Both the position numbers and the translations under genes were made by a program. DNA of 64,000 nt from DATFQI01 sp963816955 (GTDB lineage: Bacteria > Actinomycetota > Thermoleophilia > Solirubrobacterales > Solirubrobacteraceae). The notes under the pieces were generated by a model. The model saw only the letters and a list, made by a program, of their open reading frames with translations, had not been told where the DNA came from and ran no database searches. Shown in pieces: positions 1-8,382 of this stretch (its first letter is position 1; every line of letters starts with the position of its first letter). Where the stretch lies: the NCBI GenBank assembly GCA_963816955.1, contig CAWFME010000010.1, positions 62,001 to 126,000 on the forward strand, written 5' to 3'.

Positions 1-1
1 C

Positions 2-235
2 GCGCGCGGCCAGATGGCGCTCGTCTACGAGAGCGGCAACTCCGCGTCGATCGTGCGCTCGCGCAACGGGCGCCGCTGGACGCGGCCGCGGCGGCTGTTC
101 CGCGGCAACGACCCGCAGGACATGCGGGCGGCCCTCGGGCAGCGCGGCGGCTGGCTCGTGTGGGACTCCAACGCGGGCAACGCCGGCGTGCACCCGATCC
201 GGATCGCCGCGCTCCCGGGCCCCCCGCGCCGCTAG
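2..235 (+). CDS. C-terminal fragment of a BNR/sialidase-like repeat protein (5' truncated)
   Basis: The reading frame is open to the left edge of the window, so only about the last 77 residues are present. The visible part holds one unit resembling a BNR/Asp-box repeat (S-x-NG-x-x-WT-x-P near the start of the fragment), typical of beta-propeller exported proteins. Function cannot be assigned from this fragment. It ends 34 bases before the start of hflX and is transcribed in the same direction. The family call is a weak inference from the repeat-like motif only. Confidence 0.4.
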   Translation, partial: ARGQMALVYESGNSASIVRSRNGRRWTRPRRLFRGNDPQDMRAALGQRGGWLVWDSNAGNAGVHPIRIAALPGPPRR

Positions 236-254
236 CAGGCCCCGCGTCCGGGCC

Positions 255-260
255 TACAAT
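255..260 (+). promoter_or_regulatory. -10 element of hflX (TACAAT), leaderless type
   Basis: TACAAT is a near-consensus actinobacterial -10 box and ends 9 bases before the hflX ATG. Initiation 6-8 bases downstream of the box would place the transcript start at or just before the start codon. There is no Shine-Dalgarno sequence, which fits a leaderless mRNA. No clear -35 box is seen. Confidence 0.55.
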
Positions 261-269
261 CGGACCTGC

Positions 270-1580
270 ATGCAGCGACGCCGGCCACAACCGACGAATC
301 AATCCCCACCCGCCCGCGCCAGGCAGCGCGCGTACGCGATCGCCGCGCTGCCGGAGGGCGACGACCTGTCCGAGCTCGGCGAGCTCCTGCGCACCGCGGG
401 CGTCGCCGTCGTCGGCGAGCTCGTCCAGCACCGCGAGCAGCCGCACCCGAACCACTACCTGGGGCAGGGCAAGGTCGAGGAGCTCAAGGAGCTCATCAAG
501 CAGGCCGACGCCAACGTCGTCGTCGCCGACGACGAGCTGACCCCGCGCCAGGAGCGCAACCTCGAGAAGGCGCTCGACGTGCCGGTCCTGGACCGCACGG
601 CCGTGATCCTCGACATCTTCGCCGGCCATGCCCACACCGCCGAGGGCAAGCTCCAGGTCGAGCTCGCGCAGCTCGAGTACAACATGGCCCGCATGCGGGG
701 CCTGTGGACGCACCTCGAGCGTCTCGGCGCCGGCCGCGGCGTCGGCGGCATCGGCACCCGCGGCCCGGGCGAGTCCCAGATCGAGACGGACCGCCGGCTG
801 GCGCGTGACCGCATCACCGCGCTCAAGCGCCGACTCGACCACGTCCGCTCCACGCGGGCCGTCCAGCGCGCCGAGCGCGAGCGCGCGCACCTGCCGAGCG
901 TCGCCCTGGCCGGCTACACGAACGCCGGCAAGTCGACCCTGCTCAACGCGCTCACCGGCTCGGAGGTCGGCGTGCGCGACCGGCTCTTCCACACGCTGGA
1001 CCCGACCACGCGCACGCTCCAGCTCCAGGGGCGCACGTTCCTGATGACCGACACCGTCGGCTTCATCCGCAAGCTGCCGCACCAGCTCGTGGACGCGTTC
1101 GCCGCGACGCTCGAGGAGACCGCGCTCGCGGACCTCGTGCTGCACGTGGTCGACGCGAGCGAGCCCGAGGACTCGCTCGTCGAGATGACCCGCGCCGTCG
1201 AGGACGTGCTCGAGGAGATCCACGCCACCGACAGCCCGCGCGTGCTCGTGCTCAACAAGGCCGACGCGATCGACGACGAGCGGCGCGCGGAGCTCGCCTA
1301 CCGCCACCCGGACGCCGTGCTGGTCAGCGCCGTCACCGGCGAGGGCCTGGAGGACCTGCGCGAGCGGATCGCGGCGGAGTTCGAGCGCACGCTGACCGAC
1401 GTCGCCCTGCTCGTGCCCTACTCCGAGGGCGCGACGCTGTCCGATCTGCACGAAGTCGCGGGTGACGAGCTCTCCCGCACCGACACCGCCGAGGGCGTGC
1501 TCGTCACCGCGCGCCTGCCCACCGTGCTCGCCGAGCGCTACGACCGCTACGCGGTCAACGGCGACGGCGCGGACGGCTAG
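270..1580 (+). CDS. hflX: HflX GTPase (ribosome-associated)
   Basis: A 436-residue protein with the full HflX layout. The N-terminal HflX domain carries a GTRGPGESQIETDRR signature at about 163-177. It is followed by a G domain with Walker A NAGKST near 217, G3 DTVGF near 261 and G4 NKAD near 328. HflX binds and rescues or splits stalled 70S ribosomes and 50S subunits in the cytoplasm. The first 30 residues are basic and variable, as often seen. The ATG was chosen because a TACAAT box lies 9 bases upstream. The gene is complete and followed by the convergent dUTPase, whose stop overlaps its 3' end by a few bases. Confidence 0.95.
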   Translation: MQRRRPQPTNQSPPARARQRAYAIAALPEGDDLSELGELLRTAGVAVVGELVQHREQPHPNHYLGQGKVEELKELIKQADANVVVADDELTPRQERNLEKALDVPVLDRTAVILDIFAGHAHTAEGKLQVELAQLEYNMARMRGLWTHLERLGAGRGVGGIGTRGPGESQIETDRRLARDRITALKRRLDHVRSTRAVQRAERERAHLPSVALAGYTNAGKSTLLNALTGSEVGVRDRLFHTLDPTTRTLQLQGRTFLMTDTVGFIRKLPHQLVDAFAATLEETALADLVLHVVDASEPEDSLVEMTRAVEDVLEEIHATDSPRVLVLNKADAIDDERRAELAYRHPDAVLVSAVTGEGLEDLRERIAAEFERTLTDVALLVPYSEGATLSDLHEVAGDELSRTDTAEGVLVTARLPTVLAERYDRYAVNGDGADG

Positions 1581-2005
1581 CGGCCGGAGGAGCCGAAGCC
1601 GGCTTCGCCGCGGCCGTCGTGGCTCGGCGGGAGCTCCTCGACCGTGCGCACCTCCGGGGTGAGGCACGGAACGAGCAGCAGCTGGGCGATCCGGTCGCCC
1701 GCGGCGCCCTCGAACGGCTCCTGCCCGAGGTTCACGAGCACGACCTTGACCTCGCCGCGGTAGGACGGGTCGATCAGCCCGGGGCCGTTGACGACGGAGA
1801 TCCCGTGCTTCGCCGCCAGGCCCGACCGCGGCACCACCAAGCCCGCCGCGCCCTCGGGGACCGCCACGGCCACGCCCGTGGGCACGACGGCCCGCTCACC
1901 CGGAGCGAGCGTGAACGCCTCGACGGCGCGCAGGTCGTAGCCAGCATCGCCCGCGCGAGTACGCGCCGGCGGCGTCGCTTCGGGATGGAGGAGCCGGACC
2001 TCGAT
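1577..2005 (-). CDS. dut: dUTP diphosphatase (start codon unresolved)
   Basis: Trimeric dUTPase that hydrolyses dUTP to dUMP and PPi, keeping uracil out of DNA. All five family motifs are visible: GDAGYDL near the N-terminus, PRSGLAAKHGI, GLIDPSYRGE, the central RIAQLL, and a C-terminal glycine-rich GFGSSGR arm. Homology clearly begins at the RIEVRLLHP segment (about 2008-1980), but that frame has no ATG, GTG or TTG before a GC hairpin at 2021-2049. The first conventional start is at 1885, which would delete motif 1. The coordinate given uses a possible ATC start at 2005-2003. A base error or a non-canonical start are both possible. Product call is firm; start is not. Confidence 0.85.
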   Translation of the reverse strand: MEVRLLHPEATPPARTRAGDAGYDLRAVEAFTLAPGERAVVPTGVAVAVPEGAAGLVVPRSGLAAKHGISVVNGPGLIDPSYRGEVKVVLVNLGQEPFEGAAGDRIAQLLLVPCLTPEVRTVEELPPSHDGRGEAGFGSSGR

Positions 2006-2020
2006 GCGCCGGAACGCTAG

Positions 2021-2049
2021 CGGCCCGGGCGCGCGCTGCGCCCGGGCCG
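2021..2049 (-). terminator. Strong hairpin terminator after the osmoprotectant operon
   Basis: A perfect 12-base inverted repeat (CGGCCCGGGCGC / GCGCCCGGGCCG) with a 5-base loop begins about 12 bases past the stop of the substrate-binding gene on the minus strand. There is no T tract, as is usual in very GC-rich actinobacteria. It separates the ABC operon from the dUTPase. Confidence 0.7.
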
Positions 2050-2060
2050 TCCGCGTGCGG

Positions 2061-3053
2061 CTAGGACTTCGGGAGGAAGCCCGCGGACTCGAGGTAGGCC
2101 TTCGCGACCTCCTCGGGCTTCTGCTTGTCGACGTCCACGCGCGCGTTGAGCTCCTGCATGACGTCCTGGGTCAGGGGCTTCTGGACGTCCTCGATGACCT
2201 TCTGGCCGTCGGGGCCGAGGCTCTCGAGCGCCTCGTTGCGGATCGCGAACGTGATGTTGTAGGGCGGGAAGAACTTCTTGTCGTCGTCCAGGATCACGTA
2301 CTTGCCGCTGGCGAGGTCGCCGTCGGTGGTGAAGATGAACGCGACGTCCGCGTCACCCGAGTCGAGCACCTGGTACTTCTGCTCGCTCGTCACGAACTTG
2401 TTGAACTTCAGGCCGTACGTGTCCTCGACGCCCAGCAGGCAGTCCTGGCGCTGCTTGCACTCGGGGAAGCCGGAGATGGACAGCTCGGACGCCTTGTCCG
2501 ACAGGTCCGAGATGGTCTTCGGGTCGCCGGCCTTCGCAGCGCCCTCCTTGGTCATGCCGAGCCGGTAGGTGTTCTCGAACGGCGTGGGGGCGAGCGCGGT
2601 GATGTCCTTCTCCGCGAACCCGGCCTTCGTGTCCTCGTACGCCTTCTGGGCGTCGCGCGGCACGTCGGCCGTCTTGACGCCGAAGAACGACGTCAGGGCC
2701 GTGCCCGTGTACTCGGGGTACGCGTCGACCTTGCCGGCCTGCAGCGCCTTGTAGGCGAGCAGCTCCGAGCCGAGGTTGAGCTGCTTCTTGACGGTGAAGC
2801 CGGCGGCCTCGAGCGCCTGCGAGTAGATCTCGCCGAGCACGAACTGCTCGGTGAAGTTCTTGGACCCGACGGTGATCGTCTTGCCCTCGGCGCCTTCGAC
2901 CGGCTTGATCTCGTTCCCGGCGGGCTCGCTGCCGCCGCTCGAGCCGGAGCCGCCGCCGCTCGAGCTGGTTTCGTCGTCGCCGCCACAGGCCGCGAACGCG
3001 AGTCCGAGGCACAGGACCGCCAGCAGGGCGATGAGGGGATTGGTGCGTTTCAC
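2061..3053 (-). CDS. Osmoprotectant (glycine betaine/choline) ABC transporter substrate-binding lipoprotein
   Basis: A 330-residue exported lipoprotein: basic N-terminus, hydrophobic segment and lipobox with Cys23 (FAACGG), then a Ser/Gly-rich linker and an OpuAC/ProX-type solute-binding domain. GSKNFTEQ near 70 and the DAYPEYTGTAL segment are characteristic of the OpuCC/OsmF type that binds quaternary amines. The GTG start overlaps the stop of the upstream permease by 4 bases, so it is the last gene of the operon. A second, related binding protein lies at 5816-6799. Ligand identity is inferred from family. Confidence 0.9.
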   Translation of the reverse strand: MKRTNPLIALLAVLCLGLAFAACGGDDETSSSGGGSGSSGGSEPAGNEIKPVEGAEGKTITVGSKNFTEQFVLGEIYSQALEAAGFTVKKQLNLGSELLAYKALQAGKVDAYPEYTGTALTSFFGVKTADVPRDAQKAYEDTKAGFAEKDITALAPTPFENTYRLGMTKEGAAKAGDPKTISDLSDKASELSISGFPECKQRQDCLLGVEDTYGLKFNKFVTSEQKYQVLDSGDADVAFIFTTDGDLASGKYVILDDDKKFFPPYNITFAIRNEALESLGPDGQKVIEDVQKPLTQDVMQELNARVDVDKQKPEEVAKAYLESAGFLPKS

Positions 3054-3820
3054 GTCGACTGATAGCTCCTCTTGGGGGACAGGAACGGCACCCGGCTCGC
3101 GGGCCGGGACTGGTTGGCTTGGATCTTGATCCCGCGCGGGGTCACCGCACGCTGGAGGGCGGCGAAGGCGCCGTCGGCGGCGAACGTGACGAGCGCCACG
3201 ACGAGGCAGGCCGCGAGCTGGCCGGCCGTGCCGTAGACGTTCGGGCTCACGATCGGCCGCCCGAGGGTGTCCACGTTGGCGAGCGGGGCGATCGTGGCGG
3301 TCGCTATCACGGAGACGAGCGCGATCCGCACGCCGCTCATGATCGTCGGGAGCGCGAGCGGCAGCTCGACCTTGCTGGCGACCTGCATGCCCGTCAGGCC
3401 GTTGCCCTTGGCCGCGTCGACGGTCTCCCGGTCGACGCCGCGGATGCCCACGTAGGTGTTGGTGATGATCGGCGGGATCGCGAGCAGCACCAGGGCGAGG
3501 CAGACGTTGAGGAAGCCCACGCCCAGGAACGCGATGAAGAACACGATCAGGCCGAGCGCCGGGACGGCGCGGCCGATGTTCGAGGTGCTGGTGGCGAGGA
3601 ACTGGTAGCGGCCGATGTGGCCGAGCCAGAGGCCGAGGGGCAGCGCGAGGAGCGTGGCGATGGCGGTGGCCACCAGCGACAGCTGGAGGTGCGTCCACGT
3701 CAGCTCCCAGATCTCCCCGAGGCCGCCGACCTCCACGGTGCCGGCCTGCGACTCGCGCCGCTCGAAGATGAACTCGATCGCGTCCCCGAAGGGCCCGAGG
3801 GCGGCGAACATGGTGCTCAT
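3050..3820 (-). CDS. Osmoprotectant ABC transporter permease (OpuCB/ProW type)
   Basis: A 256-residue integral membrane protein with about five to six hydrophobic segments. The ABC permease EAA-like loop lies in the middle (ETVDAAKGNGLTGMQ... followed by VELPLALPTIMSG). It pairs with the permease encoded directly upstream and with the ATPase at 4551. It overlaps both neighbours by 4 bases (ATGA and GTGA junctions), indicating translational coupling. The C-terminus is basic and cytoplasmic in appearance. Transport direction is import, by family. Confidence 0.92.
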   Translation of the reverse strand: MSTMFAALGPFGDAIEFIFERRESQAGTVEVGGLGEIWELTWTHLQLSLVATAIATLLALPLGLWLGHIGRYQFLATSTSNIGRAVPALGLIVFFIAFLGVGFLNVCLALVLLAIPPIITNTYVGIRGVDRETVDAAKGNGLTGMQVASKVELPLALPTIMSGVRIALVSVIATATIAPLANVDTLGRPIVSPNVYGTAGQLAACLVVALVTFAADGAFAALQRAVTPRGIKIQANQSRPASRVPFLSPKRSYQST

Positions 3821-4548
3821 GACGCCACCGCCCGCTCCCAGGGGGTGAAGGCCCTCTGCACGGCGAGCACGATCAGCTCAAGGGCCGCCGCCAGCAGGAT
3901 CATCAGCAGCGACGCCGTCACGACCTTCCCCTTGAAGGCCGGGTCGTTGAAGATCACGTCGCCCAGGCCGCCCGCGCCCGCGAAGAAGGCGAAGCCGGCG
4001 ATCCCGACCGTCGAGGACGCGGCGATCCGCGCGCCGGCGAAGATCGTCGGCAGCGCCATCGGCAGCTCCACGCGGAACAGGATCTGACGCCGCGTGAGGC
4101 CCATCCCCTCGGCGACGTCGACGGTCTCCCGCGGCACCTCCTGCAACCCGGTCATGACGTTGCGGTAGATCAGGACCTGCGTGTAGGCCGTCAGAACGAC
4201 CACCGCGGTCCCGAAGCCGCGGCCCGTGATGTTGAGCAGGATCAGGTAGAAGGCGATCGAGGGGATCGTGAACAGCGCGCCGACGAACGCGAGGAAGACC
4301 GGCTGGAGCACCCGGTAGCGGTGGGCGACCAGCGCCAGGGTGGTGGCGACCACGAAGCCGATCGCCAGCGGCACGACGCTCAGCAGGACGTGCTCCCAGA
4401 ACGGGTCCACGAAGTCCGAGAAGTTGTCGGCGACCCAGCCGGGGCAGAGCCCGTTGTTGCCGGGGCAGCGCTCCGCGGCGCCCTCGCGGTCGCCGAAGAA
4501 GTCGTCGCCGAGCTGGGCGAGGATCGGGACGTAGCCGAGGTCGGACAC
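3817..4548 (-). CDS. Osmoprotectant ABC transporter permease (second subunit)
   Basis: A 243-residue BPD-type permease. A roughly 50-residue N-terminal segment containing two cysteines (ERCPGNNGLCPG) precedes about five membrane segments. The EAA loop reads PRETVDVAEGMGLTRRQ followed by VELPMALPTIFAG. It starts 2 bases after the ATPase stop and overlaps the next permease by 4 bases. The two permeases are clearly paralogous and would form the heterodimeric channel of the importer. Confidence 0.92.
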   Translation of the reverse strand: MSDLGYVPILAQLGDDFFGDREGAAERCPGNNGLCPGWVADNFSDFVDPFWEHVLLSVVPLAIGFVVATTLALVAHRYRVLQPVFLAFVGALFTIPSIAFYLILLNITGRGFGTAVVVLTAYTQVLIYRNVMTGLQEVPRETVDVAEGMGLTRRQILFRVELPMALPTIFAGARIAASSTVGIAGFAFFAGAGGLGDVIFNDPAFKGKVVTASLLMILLAAALELIVLAVQRAFTPWERAVAS

Positions 4549-4550
4549 GA

Positions 4551-5753
4551 TCAGCCCTCGGCCGCCAGCTCGGTCGCGCTCGGCACGTTCTCCGCCGGCA
4601 CCGTGAGCGCGTGCGAGAGCGCCTCGATCGAGAGCACGCCGGCGACGCGCCCGTCCTTGTCGACCACCGGCCCGTACTGCGAGTCGGCCGACAGCAGGTC
4701 CGACAGCGCGTCGCGCAGGATGTCGTCGAGCTCGACCACCGGCTCGACGGGGGAGCGGAAGTCCTCGCGCACGCGCTCGCCCTGCATGCCGCGCTCGGAC
4801 AGCCAGCCCAGCGGCCGGCCATCCTCGTCCACCACGAGCGGGATCTCGAGGTCGGCGTCGGCCAGCTTGGCCTTGACCTCGGTCACGGGCTCGCCGAGCC
4901 GCACGAGCGGCGCCTTCCAGAGGTCGATGTCGCGCACGCGCTGGAGCGCGAGCCGCTTCAACGCCCGGTCGGAGCCGACGAAGTCCTCGACGAACGGCGA
5001 CGCGGGGTACATCAGCAGCTCGGCCGGCGTCGCGTACTGGGCCAGGATCCCGCCCTCTTGGAGGATCGCGATCCGGTCGCCCATCTTGATCGCCTCGTCG
5101 ATGTCGTGGGTGACGAAGACGATCGTCTTGCGCAGCTCGGCCTGCAGGCGCAGGAACTCGTTCTGGAGCCGCTCGCGGTTGATCGGGTCGATCGCTCCGA
5201 ACGGCTCGTCCATCAGCATCAGCGGCGGGTCGGCCGCGAGCGCGCGGGCGACGCCGACGCGCTGGCGCTGGCCGCCGGAGAGCTGGGTCGGGTAGCGGTC
5301 GCGGAAGTCGCCGGGCAGCCCGACGATCTCCAGCAGCTCCTCCACGCGCTCCCGCGTGCGCTTCTTGTCCCAGCCGAGCAGGTGGGGGACGGTGGCGATG
5401 TTCTCGCCGATCGTCTTGTGCGGGAACAGGCCGATCTGCTGGATCACGTAGCCGATCTCGCGGCGCAGGTCCGACGGCTTGCGGTCGCGCACGCTCTCGC
5501 CGCCGATCAGGATGTCGCCGTCCGAGATCTCGATCATGCGGTTGACCATCCGCATCGCGGTCGTCTTGCCGCAGCCCGAGGGGCCGACGAGCACGCAGAT
5601 CTCGCCCGCGGGCACCTCGAGCGACAGCTCGTTCACGGCGGGCTTCTCGGCGCCGGGGTAGCGCTTGACGACCTCTCGGAACTCGAGCGGCGCGGCTGAC
5701 GCGTGGGCGGGCACGTGGTCGGCCCCGGCTTGGGCTTTGTGTTCGGTGGGCAA
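4551..5753 (-). CDS. Osmoprotectant ABC transporter ATP-binding protein with tandem CBS domains
   Basis: A 400-residue ATPase of the ProV/OpuCA type. Walker A GPSGCGKT is at 57-64, the Q-loop near 105, ABC signature LSGGQRQR near 158 and Walker B LMLMDEP near 178. The C-terminal third (about 270-395) is a CBS pair, which in OpuA-type transporters senses ionic strength or nucleotide to gate uptake. The first 22 residues are extra and Ala/His-rich. It is the first core gene after the binding protein at 5816, from which it is separated by a short hairpin. Confidence 0.94.
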   Translation of the reverse strand: MPTEHKAQAGADHVPAHASAAPLEFREVVKRYPGAEKPAVNELSLEVPAGEICVLVGPSGCGKTTAMRMVNRMIEISDGDILIGGESVRDRKPSDLRREIGYVIQQIGLFPHKTIGENIATVPHLLGWDKKRTRERVEELLEIVGLPGDFRDRYPTQLSGGQRQRVGVARALAADPPLMLMDEPFGAIDPINRERLQNEFLRLQAELRKTIVFVTHDIDEAIKMGDRIAILQEGGILAQYATPAELLMYPASPFVEDFVGSDRALKRLALQRVRDIDLWKAPLVRLGEPVTEVKAKLADADLEIPLVVDEDGRPLGWLSERGMQGERVREDFRSPVEPVVELDDILRDALSDLLSADSQYGPVVDKDGRVAGVLSIEALSHALTVPAENVPSATELAAEG

Positions 5754-5798
5754 GCGTTCTCCCGTTTGCTGAGGGGCGCCGACTCTAACGGCGGGCCG

Positions 5799-5815
5799 AG
5801 CGGCATCGTGCCGCT
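5799..5815 (-). terminator. Intra-operon hairpin after the first binding-protein gene
   Basis: A 7-base perfect stem (AGCGGCA / TGCCGCT) with a 3-base loop starts directly after the stop codon of the 5816-6799 gene. It could act as an attenuator or RNA stabiliser that raises binding-protein mRNA over the downstream ATPase/permease mRNA. It is too weak to be called a full terminator with certainty. Confidence 0.45.
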
Positions 5816-6799
5816 TCAGCCGCTCGAAACCAAGCCGTTCTCCATCAGGTAGGCCTCGGCGACGGCCGCAGGCTCCCGGCCGTCCAGATCGACTCTCGCG
5901 TTGAGCTCCTGCATGTTCTCGTCCGTCAGGCGGGCCTGAATCTGCTTCAGGGTCCGCGGCAGATCCGGCCCTGCCCGGTCCGCGAGCGCCTTACGCATCA
6001 CGAGGCTCGAGTTCTGGGGGCCGAACATGCTCCGATCATCCTCCAGCAGCACCTCGGACTCACGCTGGATCTGCGGATCGGTCGTGAACACGATCGATAC
6101 GTCGGCTTTCCCCGAGGTGAGTACCTCGTGACGCTGGGGGATCGGAACCTGCATGAAGCGGCCGAACTTCAGGTCGTACACCCGCTCCAGGCCGAGCAGG
6201 CAGTCGTAGCGTCCGCGGCACTCGGGCGAGCCGGCCAGCGTGAGCTCGGACACCTTCGCGGAGAGGTCGGAGATGTTCTGCAGGCCGAGGCGCTCGGCTG
6301 TCTCCTTGGTGACCGCCACCTCGTTGGAGGAGGTGAACGGCGTGGGCGGGAAGGCGACCATCCCGCGCTTGGCGAAGGCCTGCTTGGCCTCCTGGTAGGC
6401 CTTCTGCGGGTCCTTGGGCAGCTCGTCGGGCTCCTTGCCGAAGAACGACTGAAGCGCGGTGCCCGTGTACTCGGGGTAGGCGTCGATCTCGCCGCCCTCC
6501 AGCGCCTTCAGCGCGACGTGCTCGTCGCCGAGGTCGAGCTTCGTCTGGACGTCGTAGCCCGCAGCGCGCAGGCCCTGGGCGTAGATCTCGCCCAGCACGC
6601 GCTGCTCCGTGAAGTTCTTGGAGCCGACCGTCAGCTCGACCGCGGCGTTGTCGGCGTTGCGCTCGATCGCGGCGGCGGGCTGGGCGGTCGGCGTCGCGGT
6701 CCCGGCGTCGCCGGAGTCGTCGTCGGAGCCGCAGGCCGCGACGAGCGCGCCCGGCAGGGCGAGCGCGAGCAGCACCAGGAGCAGTCGCGTGATCGTCAT
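5816..6799 (-). CDS. Osmoprotectant ABC transporter substrate-binding lipoprotein (operon-first paralogue)
   Basis: A 327-residue lipoprotein with lipobox Cys23 (LVAACGS), an acidic linker and the same OpuAC/OsmF fold as the protein at 2061-3053. It shares the GSKNFTEQ motif and an identical EIDAYPEYTGTALQSFFG-like core. It lies first in the five-gene operon. Having two divergent binding proteins for one transporter core suggests two ligands or two affinities. Its base and codon use resemble its neighbours, so an old internal duplication is more likely than transfer. Confidence 0.9.
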   Translation of the reverse strand: MTITRLLLVLLALALPGALVAACGSDDDSGDAGTATPTAQPAAAIERNADNAAVELTVGSKNFTEQRVLGEIYAQGLRAAGYDVQTKLDLGDEHVALKALEGGEIDAYPEYTGTALQSFFGKEPDELPKDPQKAYQEAKQAFAKRGMVAFPPTPFTSSNEVAVTKETAERLGLQNISDLSAKVSELTLAGSPECRGRYDCLLGLERVYDLKFGRFMQVPIPQRHEVLTSGKADVSIVFTTDPQIQRESEVLLEDDRSMFGPQNSSLVMRKALADRAGPDLPRTLKQIQARLTDENMQELNARVDLDGREPAAVAEAYLMENGLVSSG

Positions 6800-6875
6800 C
6801 GGGCGAGGGGGAAACCCCGAGGGCTCGGGGCGCGCCGATCCTACCGGCCGCGACGGACGGGCAAGCGGCCTCAGA

Positions 6876-6893
6876 GCCGGGCTATAGCCCGGC
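6876..6893 (-). terminator. Palindromic hairpin at the end of gatD
   Basis: GCCGGGC-TATA-GCCCGGC is an 18-base perfect palindrome that contains the gatD TAG stop codon. It is likely a terminator or 3'-end stabiliser for the 11.4-6.9 kb operon. No T tract follows. Confidence 0.55.
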
Positions 6894-7664
6894 GGCGCGC
6901 CGCGCGGCGGCGTGCGCGGCGTCCTCGAAGGCGTCGTCGAGCGGCGCCAGCTCGGCCGGGTCGATGCCGAGCGCCGTCGCGGTCAGCCAGTCCGCGAACC
7001 AGGAGTTCTTGGGAAGCAACGGGCCGTGGAGGTACGTGCCCAGCACGGTGCCGTGGGCGCCGCCGCGGACGCCCTCGTAGCCGCTGGCCCCGTCGTTGCC
7101 CTGGCCCTTGAGGACCCGGCCGAGCGGCGTCGCGCCTTCTCCGAGGCGCGTCCGGCCGCCGTGGTTCTCGAAGCCCGCAAGCACGCGCGGGGTGGGCGGG
7201 TCCAATCCGACCTCGATCGCGACGTTGCCGATCAGCCGCCGGCCGTCCTCGCGCACCGTCTCGAGGTCGACGAGCCCGAGGCCCGGCAGGCGCTCGTCCC
7301 CGAACGCGTAGCCGTGGCCGAGCAGCTGGTAGCCGCCGCAGACGCCGAACAGCACGGCGCCGCGCCCCGCCGCGACGTGCAGCGCCTCGCGCTTGACCGT
7401 CGCGAGGTCGCGCGCGCACAGCGCCTGGTCGCGGTCCTGGCCGCCGCCGAGGTAGAAGAGGTCGTGCGCGTCGGGGTCGACCTCGTCGCGGAGCCCGGAG
7501 CCCGTGAGCTCGAAGCCGATCCCGCGCCAGGCGCAGCGGCGCTCGAGCAGCAGCAGGTTGCCGCGGTCGGCGTAGATGTTCATCAGGTCGGGATAGAGCG
7601 CGCAGACGCGCAGCACGCGGCCCGTGCCAGACGCCGACGAAGTCGCCAAGGTGGTATCAGCCAC
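6882..7664 (-). CDS. gatD: Lipid II isoglutaminyl synthase, glutaminase subunit
   Basis: A 260-residue class I glutamine amidotransferase of the GatD/CobQ-like type. The nucleophile is Cys109 in GVCGGYQLLG, the catalytic His213 is in TYLHGPLLPKN, and an N-terminal YPDLMNIYADRGN motif is typical of GatD. GatD releases ammonia from glutamine for MurT, which amidates D-Glu in lipid II to D-isoglutamine. The start overlaps the end of the methyltransferase gene by 8 bases. The pairing with murT (8379-9764) in one operon supports GatD over CobQ. Confidence 0.92.
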   Translation of the reverse strand: MADTTLATSSASGTGRVLRVCALYPDLMNIYADRGNLLLLERRCAWRGIGFELTGSGLRDEVDPDAHDLFYLGGGQDRDQALCARDLATVKREALHVAAGRGAVLFGVCGGYQLLGHGYAFGDERLPGLGLVDLETVREDGRRLIGNVAIEVGLDPPTPRVLAGFENHGGRTRLGEGATPLGRVLKGQGNDGASGYEGVRGGAHGTVLGTYLHGPLLPKNSWFADWLTATALGIDPAELAPLDDAFEDAAHAAARRAAGL

Positions 7665-8382
7665 GCAGCATCACCACCGTCGAGCCGACGTGCTCGAGCG
7701 TCGGGGGGATCTCGAGCGGCGGCTCGGCGCGCAGCCCGTGAGCGGCGGCCTCGTCGGCGATGGTCTCGGCGCTGAGCGTCCGCAGCTCGATCACGTCGTC
7801 CTCGCTCGTGCGCGAGCCGTCGGGGGCGACGAGGAGGCGGATGCGCTCGATCCGCACGGCGCCGGGGCGCTCGCGCACGGCGACGGGCTGGGAGAGGTAC
7901 CGCACGCCGGCCTCCTCGCCGACATCGGGCGAAGGCAGGGCGGACTGCTCCTCGAACGGCTCGAGCTCGTCCGCGATCGCGGCCGCGACCAGGCCGCCGG
8001 GCATGAGCGCGCGCCGCGCGGAGGCGAAGAACCCGGCGCGCGCCTCGCGGCCGGCCAGCAGCTGGAGCGTCTGCATCGGGACGGCGATCAGCGCGAACCG
8101 CGGCGGCAGCGCGAAGTCCGCCGCGTCGGCGCGCACGGTCTCGACCTCCAGCCCGGCCGCGCGAGCGCGCTCGGCGAGCACGCTCAGCAGCTCCCCGTCG
8201 ATGTCCAGCGCGGTCACGTCGAGCCCCGCGCCGGCCAGCTGCAGCGCGACGCGGCCCGTGCCGGCGCCGACGTCCAGCACCGGGCCGCCCGCCTCGCGAG
8301 CGAGCTCGGTCCAGAGCGTCAGGTCGGCGTCGTAGCCGCCGCACTCGACGTCGTGCCAGACGACATGGGCCGGGACCGTCAC
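7657..8382 (-). CDS. SAM-dependent methyltransferase located between murT and gatD
   Basis: A 241-residue class I methyltransferase. SAM motif I VLDVGAGTGRVAL lies near 38-50, the acidic residue of motif II is in ALDIDGE, and VRADAADF precedes the motif IV region. The GTG start shares 4 bases with the murT stop, and its own end overlaps gatD by 8 bases, so it is translationally locked between the two amidation subunits. The substrate is unknown. The position suggests a peptidoglycan or lipid-linked role, but that is inference. Confidence 0.82.
   Translation of the reverse strand: MTVPAHVVWHDVECGGYDADLTLWTELAREAGGPVLDVGAGTGRVALQLAGAGLDVTALDIDGELLSVLAERARAAGLEVETVRADAADFALPPRFALIAVPMQTLQLLAGREARAGFFASARRALMPGGLVAAAIADELEPFEEQSALPSPDVGEEAGVRYLSQPVAVRERPGAVRIERIRLLVAPDGSRTSEDDVIELRTLSAETIADEAAAHGLRAEPPLEIPPTLEHVGSTVVMLRG

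Noticed and set aside
2061..3698. 545-codon reading of the osmoprotectant binding protein
   Set aside because: The first 215 codons are the permease in another frame; the real start is the GTG at 3053, giving a proper lipoprotein signal.
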